A stretch of 64,000 bases of DNA, from positions 108,054 to 172,053 of the forward strand of contig VXAA01006076.1 in NCBI GenBank assembly GCA_013399115.1, in the 5' to 3' direction. Each line of letters begins with the position of its first letter. Position 1 is the stretch's first letter. The notes under the pieces were generated by a model that saw only the letters and a program-made list of their open reading frames with translations, was not told the origin of the DNA and searched no databases. This DNA comes from Anseranas semipalmata (taxonomy: Eukaryota > Chordata > Aves > Anseriformes > Anseranatidae). Made by a program: the position numbers and the translations under genes. This document shows, piece by piece, positions 50,996 to 61,950 of the stretch.

Positions 50996-53900
50996 TATCA
51001 TTAACTATTAACTATGTTTTGGAAAAGCATATGTGTTAGTAATACCACACCAGAAAGTTTAGCCTTCACAAGAGGCGACATAAGTTATACAATAAAGTCA
51101 AGAGAGGAGAAATGGTAGAAGTACGGATATTACACATTGTATTTCTAAAATGATCAAAACCATTAGACACACGAGTCTGATCATTTGTCTTTTATATGAG
51201 AGGAGTCTGTAAAATAAACAACCTTATATTAGAACAGCACATTATGGAATTGGATAACATAATATAAATTAAGCCTCCTGCTTACATGCTATATGCAGTA
51301 ACTGTTGTAAAGAAAATACCTCCAGCATAGAAGGCAACGGGCAGAACATTACTACAAAAATCCTCCTACTCAGTGGAGATGGGATGAATGACTATCATAC
51401 TGTATATTTCGCAAAATTCACAGTAGGCTATTTCAGATGAATATATGGAAAAGTTCTTTTTATCATGAAATTACCATGCCAGAAGCAAGACAAAAAACAT
51501 TTCCTGCTGTTAACATTAGGATATGGTTAATATCGAAGATTTTGACAAATGACTCTTGCATTTTCCATATTCAGTACTGAACATGAAAGGTGGCCTTCAT
51601 TCTGCTAACATGCCTGTGCCAAGACTGCTTTCTCCCCAGTCTCTCAGCAGCAGCAAACTTTTGCCTCTCACCTGATGGCTGTATCTCTAGACTATATCTT
51701 CATCCACAAATGGAGATACCAACAGCTCCCCGACATTAGATTTCAGTAGTGTGCAAGCTGCCAGCCTACAAGAGCAGGATCAGGCACAGCTAGAAATGGC
51801 ACAAGAGCTGGAGCATCCCGCAAGAGCCTGTGCCAGGGCGTACACAGCCAGTGAGCACCCCAAAGCCTGTGCAGCCCACATGTGGTCTGGTCGGCGACCA
51901 AGAGAGCAGAAACACATGGGAAGCGGAGCGCTGTGTAAGCAGTCATCCTGGAGATGAGTGTGGACATGGGTACAGCAATTACCTTTATACAAGTTGGGAA
52001 ATGGATCACTCACCTGTTTTGTGAGCACTTGCAAACGTTAGCTTCAATGCACCGTGTCAATGACTTTTACATTTGTTTTCAGTGGAGGCAGAAGTAAACC
52101 AACGTGTGTGCTCTGATAAAAGCACAACTTATTTTTTCTTTGCTTCATTCCTTGCAGTTAAAAAGTGTTTGCAAGATACTCTGATACAGTGCTCCCTTCA
52201 AGTCTCTTATTAAGATAGTTGAGAAGAGATGATTAAATAAACAGTGCTATGGACTGCAAGAGTTTCAGATGAGCTCCTTGAAACAAGTTACTTTTCTCCA
52301 GATGCTTTCCACTCAAAAGTTCCTAAAAGTAGGTACTTTCCACAGCAGTGAAATGCAGTTAACATCCGAGATAAAATGAAATTGCAACTGACAAAAGAAA
52401 CACTACCCAAGACCATACAGTAGAAACTGAAAAGTGACAGGGGTTTTAAAACAAGACACTAATTACTTTGATATTTGGCCAGAGACAAAGGATGAACATC
52501 CTTTGGAAGCCTGCTAAAAGACATAGATGAATAAGACTATGGTCTCTCTCTTCCACAATGGCACCATCCTTCCAAATAACTTGCCAAAAGAAGGTCAGTT
52601 ATTGACTTCTAAGCAACTAAACTGCTGCATTAGCATTTAAGACAGGGATTGTTCAGATCTGGGTCCACAGAACCAAAGCCGGCATCATTACAGCTGAAGA
52701 AAATGCCTTACATTACACTAAGAAACATAACCTTCAGAAAGGCAAGAGCAACACATTTTGTCACACAGCTGTTCAATCCTAGTCTGTATTTACTGTTACA
52801 AATATATGCTTTTGATATTTACATGATCGTATTCAGTGGAGGATCTCACCATGCTGTTACAGAAAAAAACCATACAAGCACACAGTACATTTTCTAAGGA
52901 GTTCACAGCTTAAAACAGTGATTAAAACATGCAGAGTATGAGACAGCAAAATGGTCTAGAACAGACCATTTTTATACCGGGTACAGTTCTCCCTTTCTTG
53001 TCCCCTACCGATCTCATTTTGTTCCATTAAATTTTCCTTCTAGTTTACTACAAGCACGCTAGGTCTCAACATCAGAAGTGAGCACAGCGAACAAGCCAGG
53101 AGAATAGGGAACACAGAGAAATCCTCCTGTTGTTGTCTAACTCACCATTGACAACCCCACGTTGCTGAATTAACTGAGACACCATCAAAACTAAGTCAAA
53201 CCCATGCCCACAAACACAGAAGTCATGACTATTTTTTCCCTCTCCCTGGAAGAGCTGCACTTTCAGAAGCAAATTAGAAGTCCCATGATAGTGGTTTTAA
53301 AACAAACTATTACCTTCCCCAGCTGGGCACAGAGCTCCCCGAACAGGCGTATATCCCATGCCAGCACGCTGCATATGTGCCCTCCAGCAGACCTGGGCTT
53401 ACTACATGGTCCAAGCCCCCCAGAACACGGATACACAAGGGGCCTCCAGGAGGGCGAACGGGAGATGAACTCTGACAAAAATATACATTTTTTAAAAATG
53501 AAATACTTGGCCTGTGAAAGTGTCTTTCGATTATTATAACAACTGGTTTCAACCACTCTGGTGTCTCCTGCCAAGTATAGTTTACTGATGACACGTCATC
53601 ACGGCACCAGGAACAGACTTGTTGATATATTAAATAATGGGACTTCTTTCAGATCATTTTTATAGCTGAAAATTCTCATGGCATAAAAGAGTCATCATAC
53701 AGTTATTTCACTGCAGAGAACTGTTATTTTCTTAGAATAACTTTGAACTCTGTAGCTTTTTGGGAAGGGGGGCATTTTTCAAATAAAACCCAGCTTCCAT
53801 TCTTCCTGACCCCAGAAGCTCAGCCTGCATTAGCTGGAACAGTAACAAAATCACAAAGATATGTATTCAGGCAGACTTTAGATTTTACCAGAGCATTTAT

Positions 53901-54092
53901 ATGTTACTAAATCCAAACAAAGATCTAAAAAAAAACTCAAGGGTTAAAAAAAAAAAAAAAAAAACTGTGTTCCAGAAGATATGGACTGAGATCTTTAAAG
54001 CTGAGTAAGGGCCTCAGCCACACAAGTCCCAAAGAAATTGATTAATTATGTGGTTGACAATCTCAGTTTATAAGCCAAGTTAATTCCTGGTA

Positions 54093-54118
54093 TAACTTCA
54101 TTGTCTTCAATGAAGTTA
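54093..54118. repeat. 11-bp perfect stem-loop
   Basis: TAACTTCATTG and CAATGAAGTTA form a perfect 11-bp inverted repeat with loop TCTT. No U-run follows and no gene is adjacent. It is too short for a standard pre-miRNA. Confidence 0.92.
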
Positions 54119-54207
54119 CAGTGGAAATGTATTTGACAGATAGTTGTGTTTCTTCTCCAAGAATAACTTCTAAGGCAGAAGGTTTAAACATGAGTGAATG
54201 AAAGTCC

Positions 54208-54270
54208 TGGGCCAAGTTCTACCCTAATTTAAACCCTGCACAAAACAGCTGACTTGGAAGTGAGGGTGTA
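54208..54270. mobile_element. Possible old sauropsid repeat fragment
   Basis: TGGGCCAAGTTCTACCCTAA, followed by TTTAAACCCTGCACA, recalls the outer arm of an old palindromic repeat of the form 'GGGCCAAATTCTGCTCTCAGTTACACC...' seen widely in turtle and crocodilian sequence. Only one arm is visible and the match is from memory. Confidence 0.3.
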
Positions 54271-57200
54271 AGGAAAGGCAAAAAAGAGACATGAGTCTAT
54301 TCTTCCTTTGCTGGGACATTACATCAATTCCCTTAGGTAATGGTCATGTCTCTGAAAAACACAGTGAGAATCCAAATTGCAGTCTGTTTGAGATTCTTTC
54401 CTTCAAAGTCTGCAAGTTCATGCATTTCACAAGTGATAAGTTTTAGGGGAAGGGCCTGGACTACTCTCTGCAGAGGACGGTGAAATTCACTTCTGTTAGG
54501 TACTGCATGAATCCAAATCTTTCCTGCTTCAAAATGCATTTCATCTTTCTCGTAGGATGACCACTAGAAATGGTGATTTTTAATATGAACACTGGAATTG
54601 GTCACCTAGTTTAATGAGAAAATAACGTTTCATACATTTTTCAATATCAATGTTATTTTGAATCAAAACCCAGTATGTGGATACTATTATTTTAAAGTGT
54701 TGGGTTATTTTTGGCTCATTATTATTTAGTGTTAGAGCTAAATAAGACTGACAGGTCCAGCAGAGTGCACACACCTTTGCTAAGGTGAGAAGGAAGCTAC
54801 TACACCTCAACTATTTGCAGCATCACTAAGGGTAAGAGGAAGTCTTATTGCTTTGCCTGAAGTGCCACTTATGCCAGCAGCAGAAATCTGAGTGCCACAG
54901 CCCTAAGCGTAGTGAATTCCTGTTGTCTTCATTTCTGATTCTTCTGCTGGCAGAAATTATTTCACTAAAACAAAAGTGACGTAATCTGGCAGTAAGTAAG
55001 CTCAACATAAACAAAATGGCTCCACAGTCATATCCCTGCTCTAGAGGGATCATTAATAGGGCAGGCAGCACAAGCCAGCGAGCTGGTCTAGACTGAGCAC
55101 TTGCATTCCCTTCCCAGCTCTCCTCTCATTGACTCTCTTCAGTCAAATCAGATAACAAAATCATATACATTGCTGTAATACTCAACTGGATATCAGGGGC
55201 CCATTTGCTAAGCATCCCTAATGAGATGAAGGTGAAGATGCGTCCTATCCAAAACATCTTGTGATCATTTATAAACAGGACAGATGCTGGATCAAGAGCA
55301 TCTCATATTCCCCATCTGTAAAATGCAGCTGCTAACCCTCAGCCTCCTCCCATCCTTCCTTTCCTTCAGCTACCTCCTGAGTATGCAATTATTTGCTATT
55401 CTGCATACAGACCTTCCCTGCTAGAGGCAAATCCAACCTACTTTTTCTCTCCTCACCTAAGCTCACATCTGTGATCACTAGTTCTTGACTTCAGTAACAC
55501 GCAAAGCCTGTACCACTTTACCCGGTGTATGCACCTGTGTTTTCCTAGGCTCATCTCAGCTGTTGTGGTCCTGTTCTACCTCTTCTTTTTTCCACCTGTT
55601 CTCACCTCTTTCATTTTGGCTACGTCCAAAATCAGCTCTTCTCCCTCAGAGCTGCTGCACTCCACCACCTGTCTCAGACATGAATGCTTAACAGATTTTT
55701 TATTTATTTTTTTATTATTTTTTTTTTTTACAGCCCCCTTCATGACCTTGACCCTCCTCTCCAGCAATTTCCCCCTACAAAGGTTATCATGACTGGAAGT
55801 GGATCACATTTAAATATGAAAATAGTTGGACAGGTTCCCCCACTCTATTTTGTCTTTTCTTTCTCTCCATTAGCTACTCCAAGTTCAGGCACAGGCTCCA
55901 GTGTAAGGCACCGCAACAGACACAGCACATCACTGCTTTTCCTTCATAATACAGCTGTGAAAGAAGTCAGGCACTTTTAGCTTTGAACCTGTATACCTTT
56001 ATTTTAGATACCATTTGGTTTTCAATCTAAGATTATAAGAAGATAACTAAGGAAAGCATCTGCCTGGCTAGATATTAGAGCAGCTGAAAGGGCCATGTGG
56101 AAACACCAGCAGTGGCTTGCTCAGAAAGCACTGCCCTGCTCAGCTGCATGCCCACGGGGGTAGCAGTGCTTCGCCTGCCTCTTTGCTATTGCACGCAGCA
56201 TGCCCAAGCACCCCAGTGGCAGTCCCTTGGCAGCAAGCAGAGCGCTGTTCCTGGATGTCTGTGAGCCAGCATCCCAAAAGTCCTCCCCAGTCATAAGACA
56301 GAAAGGTGCAATGCGCTGCCATAAAAACCATCCATGGGGGGTTTCTTTGCATTGATATGCATGCGTGGGTGGTGCTCATTAAGAACAACAACAGAGTGAT
56401 AAGCTAAGAAGCAAGAAAGACCATGATTATACCCACATGAATTCTTATTCTGACATTAAAATAAAATCACAGTTTTCCATCTTTAGAGTCCATTTGAGAG
56501 ACCATTTTGCTTCCATGAAACTATGACTTTCTCTGTGCCAAACAGTCTTTTCTGGGAGGGTGGAGGAATACCTTGCAATTCTCAACATCTGAAAAAGAGT
56601 GTGTGCAGCAGACATGAGATGGGATAGAGCAAATGCTCTTTTGAACACTCAAGCAAGCAGGCTTATCACCTTAGTGGGCTGCAGTGCTCCTGGAAGCATT
56701 TTTAAAATCTGTTCTTGAAAAGTAACATAGTAAGGAGTCTTCTGAAAGCATGTCAGAACTTTTACCCTGCATCACTTCCCCAGCCAAAATAGAACATGCT
56801 GTGTATTTTGCTAGCAATTAGAGAACCAATTACTACTAATTAGAGAAGAGTCATGACCAAAATTTTGAAACATCAAGATGTTTAAACTACTACAGCTGAG
56901 GTAAACCATGGGGAAAAAAAGTACTGGTGCAGACATCATTATGGATGGAAAATAAGCTACACAGAGATCTTCTTGTACTATAATGACATCCACATTAAGA
57001 CTATGGCTAGAAAAGTAACTTTAGCTAAGAATTGCCGCATTCACTCTGAAAGCCAAGGAGAGCATTTCTGCAAAGGCTAAAAAAATAGGATTTCCTAAGG
57101 AGAAAAAGAATAACACCGATTTAAAATTGCGTCTTGTCTAGTGATCTCATTTCCTTAGGATCAGATTCTTATTACCCTCCAAGTGTGAGGCACAGTTAAA

Positions 57201-58373
57201 TCTTCCTGAAAACTAATGTTCTGACTGTATTTAAAAAAAATAGGTTCCAACTGAGCAAAGCTGAATTAATTAGGTTTGTTCTGCAGAGTGTTAAGCCTTC
57301 TCCTACTCTTGGGCACAGAAGTCTGACGTATGGGGGATTCCTATTGCTTAAATTTTGAAAAGGGTCAGAACCGGGTTTAGGTGTCACCTTTTGCTGTCTA
57401 TCTGCAGCTGGAAGAACAGAACAATCCTGTAGGGCTGACAACAAGGAAAACTTTTCCTATAGCTGAAATCACTGCAATCATAGCTAGTGCAGTGATACCT
57501 CTATCTCCAGTCTGGAAATGCAGAGAGGATTTTGAACATGTGGCAGGGGTGAACACTTTGTTTACATCAGTAGAAATTCAAGACAGTGCTTAGTTTTAAG
57601 TTTGATGGCTAGAACATAATCAAAATATTGACAAAGTCTTTGTAGGATGTCTCGAAAGGGGGTGGAGAGGTAGAAAAAAATTAGACACAAGAATATAAAT
57701 AGCAAAATCTCAGCCCATAAGCTAAAACTGAGAACTAGTTACCTAGCGCTCCAAAATCCAAAGCATTATCGCTATTTCTGCAAGTTCATTAATTCAATTT
57801 ATTGACCATTAGTTTAAAATATTATAAGCTGATTGCTTCCAGTGACAAGTACACAAAATATTGAAGATGTTGCAAGGAAAGCGTGCCAAGATACAGAAGG
57901 AAGCTATTTAGCCAATTATGTATTTACCTTACAGGGTTTAAAACCTGAAGGGAAAGTTCTTCAGAAGTTAAATGATTCTGAACACTTCTGGTTTGGAAGC
58001 TATAAAGCATCCCGGTTCAAAACCTGCCAACCCTTTTCCCACTGGTTATGGGAAATCTAAAGCAACCAAAACAATGNGCACTACAAATGGAGTTCTGTTT
58101 TGTCTTTTTAACAGTAGAAGCTATTGTGACAAAAAAAAGAAAAAGTTGGAGGCTACCATTGAAAACCTCTTAGTGTTCTTTTTCCAGCATTGTTACATGG
58201 GTAAATGATTAATGCTGTAATGTTCCCCCCCATTTTGTTCCCCACCCGCCAAGTGTGTGAAGCAGGCAACAGTGAAAAGGTCTTGACTGCCCCTGTAAGC
58301 AAAGCTGAATTCCACCCACAGTTCAGGGGAGCTGCTACATGAGCATTCACACAGAAGAATTTGCTAGTAAAAT

Positions 58374-58471
58374 TTTATAAACTGGGAAGTTTATAAATAG
58401 TTATAGTTATTATAGTTAATAATAGTTATGATAGTTTGTGCATCTCACCTGGAAACTTTTTGTTCCTCCAG
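58374..58471 (+). promoter_or_regulatory. RERG: 3' end of upstream RERG intron with splice acceptor, hairpin and ATAGTTAT-type repeat
   Basis: The last 100 nt of the intron hold three things. First is a perfect 9-bp inverted repeat, TTTATAAAC (58374-58382) with GTTTATAAA (58389-58397), and a 6-nt loop. Next is an imperfect ATAGTTAT-type tandem tract (about 58396-58437). Last is a pyrimidine-rich stretch ending in CCTCCAG (acceptor AG at 58470-58471). The tandem tract overlaps the zone where a branch point would normally lie. Whether it affects splicing is inference. Confidence 0.7.
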
Positions 58472-58528
58472 CTCTCGTTGTACGCTTCCTGACCAAACGT
58501 TTCATCTGGGAGTATGACCCGACGCTAG
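58472..58528 (+). CDS. RERG: RERG internal coding exon (Ras-like estrogen-regulated growth inhibitor), partial gene
   Basis: Seen: a 57-nt exon sits between a pyrimidine-rich acceptor ending in CCTCCAG and a donor reading GTAGGT. With one base carried from the previous exon it reads ALVVRFLTKRFIWEYDPTL and ends in phase 1, so both junctions are phase 1. Known: RERG is a small Ras-superfamily GTPase, mainly cytoplasmic, lacking C-terminal prenylation and acting as a growth inhibitor. This segment follows the P-loop (GxxGVGKS) and contains the switch I effector loop; the Thr of YDPTL corresponds to the Mg/gamma-phosphate threonine of Ras. The KRFIWEYDPTL string distinguishes RERG from the RASL11/RASL12 relatives as I remember them. 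Inferred: the P-loop exon lies upstream of base 1, or is hidden, and the next exon lies beyond 64000, since no matching coding sequence was found. There is no frameshift or missing key residue. An in-frame stop occurs soon after the donor if it is read through. Confidence 0.93.
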
Positions 58529-58748
58529 GTAGGTTACATTTTGTTCTATATACGTGGTACACTGTATATAATAGCATGTTTGAAGTAATGGAAAATCATA
58601 GAGTTAAAATTTTGAGCCTCAGACAACCTTTAAATTTGCTGTAGAAAGCTTCTCTATGGTCATTTAAAACTGGAACAAATTACTACCTAAGATGGCAGAA
58701 CAGAGAAGCAGTAATGCACTCAAACGAAAGCGGAATTAATATATGAGG

Positions 58749-58812
58749 CACAATCCTGCCCACACAGAGGTCAGTGGGAATTTTGCCATTGAAAGCAATT
58801 GAATTATTATTT
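58749..58812. mobile_element. Old palindromic sauropsid repeat fragment (candidate)
   Basis: CAATCCTGCCCACACAGAGG, then TCAGTGGGAATTTTGCCATT, then GAAAGCAATTG corresponds from memory to the centre of an old repeat reading 'ATCCTGC...GTCAATGGGAATTTTGCCATTGACTTCAATGGG'. The copy is diverged and has lost most of its palindromic partner. It lies 220 bp downstream of the RERG exon. Confidence 0.5.
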
Positions 58813-61689
58813 CACTCTGAAAATTAAAGTATTTAGTGTGTGATCAGTTTTCTGCTTTTGGATAACCCAACCAGCAATTACTGGAGAATAGGGTGGCTGG
58901 GATACGTATCTCAAAAATTCAAGGGGAAAAAATGTGTAGGTATTTACACTCTGCCTACATTTAGCTAAGTTCATAGTCCTCGCCTTTCAAACACACATTG
59001 CATCTCACTTTTAGAGTGACTAGATAGGGACATCAGTCATCAGAAGAGCATCAACATGTCCCCTCCACAGCTCCCACTCAGCTGGGTAGGGTCTGGCACT
59101 GTTGAGAAGCTGGCACAGATAATTCAAAAAGCTTTCAAACAGTTTCTTTGCATTAGAAACCTCTTGAAAATTTAGGCCAAGGTTGAATTTCTTACTAGTT
59201 CCGAAGTTAGTGTGTGTTTGAATGCTCAGCACCAGAGAAAATCCAGGCCAAGAAGTCTGAGATGAGATGTGAAGTAAGGAGCCAGGAAAATTCCTTTTCT
59301 CCTGCAGTCTGTTGCCATCTCCTTCCTAACCTGTGTTTGGAGACTTGAATAAACACTGTCCAGTTAAACACCTGTTTCTTTCTCAGGGTTCTTTCTTTAA
59401 GAGGTCACACTAAAGAAATAGAGAACAATATAAGCTTGCATAGCAGAAACAAACAAGATGAAAGTTTAATACACTTTATTACAAAGCCCAGACAGCCCTT
59501 TCAACAAAGCAAAGTTTCCAGTATCATACTATGTATTTTTGTCTGGTAAGATGAAGGAATGATTAAGTATCAGAACTCTCATCATGGGAAACTAAGATGT
59601 TAGCATGACGCAAGATTTAATATTTTTTGCTCCATTATGAAGGCCCTATGTCCTTTTTGGTGCACAAGCCTTGACATTTGTTTCTGTTTTTTTCAAATTA
59701 ATACAACTGCAAATCAACCATGCCTCAGGATTGTCTTCTGTTAGCAACGTGAAAAGCTTTCATGCAGACAACACTCCTATCTCGATAAAATGAAAATTAA
59801 ATCTCTTCTGACTGAATTCTACAGTCTCATCCAGTTTAGAGGATAACAGCTTAAGCTATGTGGAATATAGCTATTCACACCTATTGTGAAGCTAAGTGCT
59901 TTAAACTGCTCAGAGGAAAATGTTTGAGAAATGCATAAACTAATAAACTATTGTCAATAAGCTATTTCTTAATCACAGTAATCTCTCATGGAAGAGGCAC
60001 ATGAGACTATTTAGAAGTACTGTTTTTCAAACCATGTATTATAACAGGATTCAGAGGAGGCTCTGAAGTGTTAGAAAACAAATATCACGATATTCTAACC
60101 ACTGTTCAGGCCTTCAGAGATCAATCAGAAAGGGACTATGCATTCAAAAGCTTTGAGAAACAGTGCTTTGAAGAATTCATTTCTGTCTTTATCAAGGTCA
60201 CCCTCTGGTGTAGTTACCTGTAAACATTGCTGAACTGAATTTACCGAGAAATTTTACCAGATTTCTTCTTAGCAGTAATGGACTGACAGTTGGATGGAGA
60301 GAGGGATATCTATATATTCCACTAATTTAGAAAGTTTAACTTGCATCAGTACAACATTTGCCATACATGGGGAATAGGCAGCTTTGTCAAATAATGATGA
60401 AAGGGTAAAACAGATGCAAACCATCTAGCTACTAAGCAACAGGAGGTTTTGCCAAAAATCACTGGGGCTGTGACAAGTGTCATGTTTATAATTTATTTCT
60501 TATGTCAAATTCTCAACCATTCATTAGACATCTGGGGATTCTTTGCATCAGAGAATTCCTATTTTTAGAAAAGCTTTCACCAAGCTCTACAAGGCCTGAT
60601 GGAAATTCAACATTATCCTAAACTAAGTATCAGGGTAAAAAAAAACTTGTACTCTTAATTCAAGGGTGGCACATGTTAACTGGAAAGGAAAAACACACCT
60701 TATAAATATTCTTTACCACTCTAACCTGCCAGAAGAAAATGAAGGACAATATTTTTAGCAGCATCTGGACATGCTACTGTATGTCCAAGAGCCAAATTAC
60801 AAACCACAAAATAACATTTTCTGGCGGAGGCAGAACCACTGAATCTTGCAAGTCTTGGCACATGGAGCCACCAAGGAAGTCAGGGTTTTGCACCTCTGCC
60901 ACTTCTGTGCATGATGCTGGCTCTGTGCAAGCACTAGTATGACAGCTGCATCTTCACAGAAGTACCTACCACTGTGCTTTTTATTTTACCATTCTCAGCC
61001 AACGGGTAAGAGCTACAGCAAAGGTCATTTTATGGGGAGTGTAAACTGTCAGCCTTGACTTCTCCATAATTTCTGCTTAACTGGCAAGTCATTGTCACCA
61101 TCTTGGCATGTTTTTATTTGCTTATTTTTCGAAAAGGTGCCTAATCACTCAGACTAAGTGGTTACCTGGCATTATCAAGGTGAATGAGTTTCCAGTTCTG
61201 TCTTTATTTATACCAAATCATACAAGTATCCCACGTGTGCAACAGAATTAGAAGGTCCAGAGAAAGAGCTCTACAGAGAAATAGGCTGGAACTGCACATT
61301 TTTAAAAATACATATGCAGTTGTTTTCTAAAATATTAAGTACATGAATTCAGCATTAAACTTAGTCATTTTTAGTTAGTTAAATATGTACTGAGAAAGGG
61401 ATTGGGCTACCACATGGATTTCACCAAAAATTCATTAAATGTTTTTAAATAGAATACAACTTGCCAATTAATAAGCAGATCCACTGTGGTGTTAGAAAGC
61501 CTAAAACCACATTGGCCTAGTAAGGGCACCATTCAACCCACAGCCTAAAAGCACTTCACAAACACAAGCAACATCTCTGTGGTGGATTTAATACAGAACT
61601 GGAACTTTGTGCTGTATTTCAGTTTGGCTCTACTGACAGATTCATTAAAAAAAGTATGAAAACAAGCATTCCTGTGTACCATTTCAACA

Positions 61690-61950
61690 GGGCCTGCCAG
61701 GAACCGGGTGGCAGCAGGCTGACAGTTCGCCTGCCACCGCGACGGCTTGGCTTGGGGAAGAGTTTGCAGCCTGCAAGCAGCCGCCCTCACAGCCCCCCCG
61801 GGGTTCCACCACCTTGGCTGGTTGCCACAAAACCAGACATGCGTAAATGCCTAACACCTGCCAGCCACCATCTTCTCAGGGGTGGACATACGCTATGGGG
61901 AGGAGTTTCAAGGCGGAGGTGCAAAGCCCTTCATTTGGCCGCCTACCTTC
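61690..61950. promoter_or_regulatory. GC/CpG-richer pocket in RERG intron (candidate regulatory DNA)
   Basis: This is a local rise in GC with several CpGs (ACCGGG, TTCGCC, CCGCGACGG, a C7GGGG run). It also has a 7-bp inverted repeat, GTGGCAG (61708-61714) with CTGCCAC (61731-61737). It is too short and too CpG-poor overall to call a standard CpG island. A 135-codon open frame crosses it but has no recognisable domain and is probably due to low stop density. Confidence 0.25.

Larger units (their letters stand above)
50996..58373. other. RERG: Non-coding DNA, probably RERG upstream intron
   Basis: No exon resembling the RERG P-loop segment (AEVKLAIFGRAGVGKS-like) was found here or elsewhere upstream. 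The stretch holds A19 at 53946-53964, an AT-rich T tract at 55696-55730, the hairpin at 54093-54118, a GC-richer patch about 56080-56340 and a single ambiguous base at 58078. Intron assignment is by position just before the exon. Confidence 0.55.

Noticed and set aside
1..58471. Search for the RERG P-loop exon (AEVKLAIFGRAGVGKS-like, ending in phase 1 before a GT donor)
   Set aside because: No matching sequence was found by eye, so no upstream coding exon is annotated.
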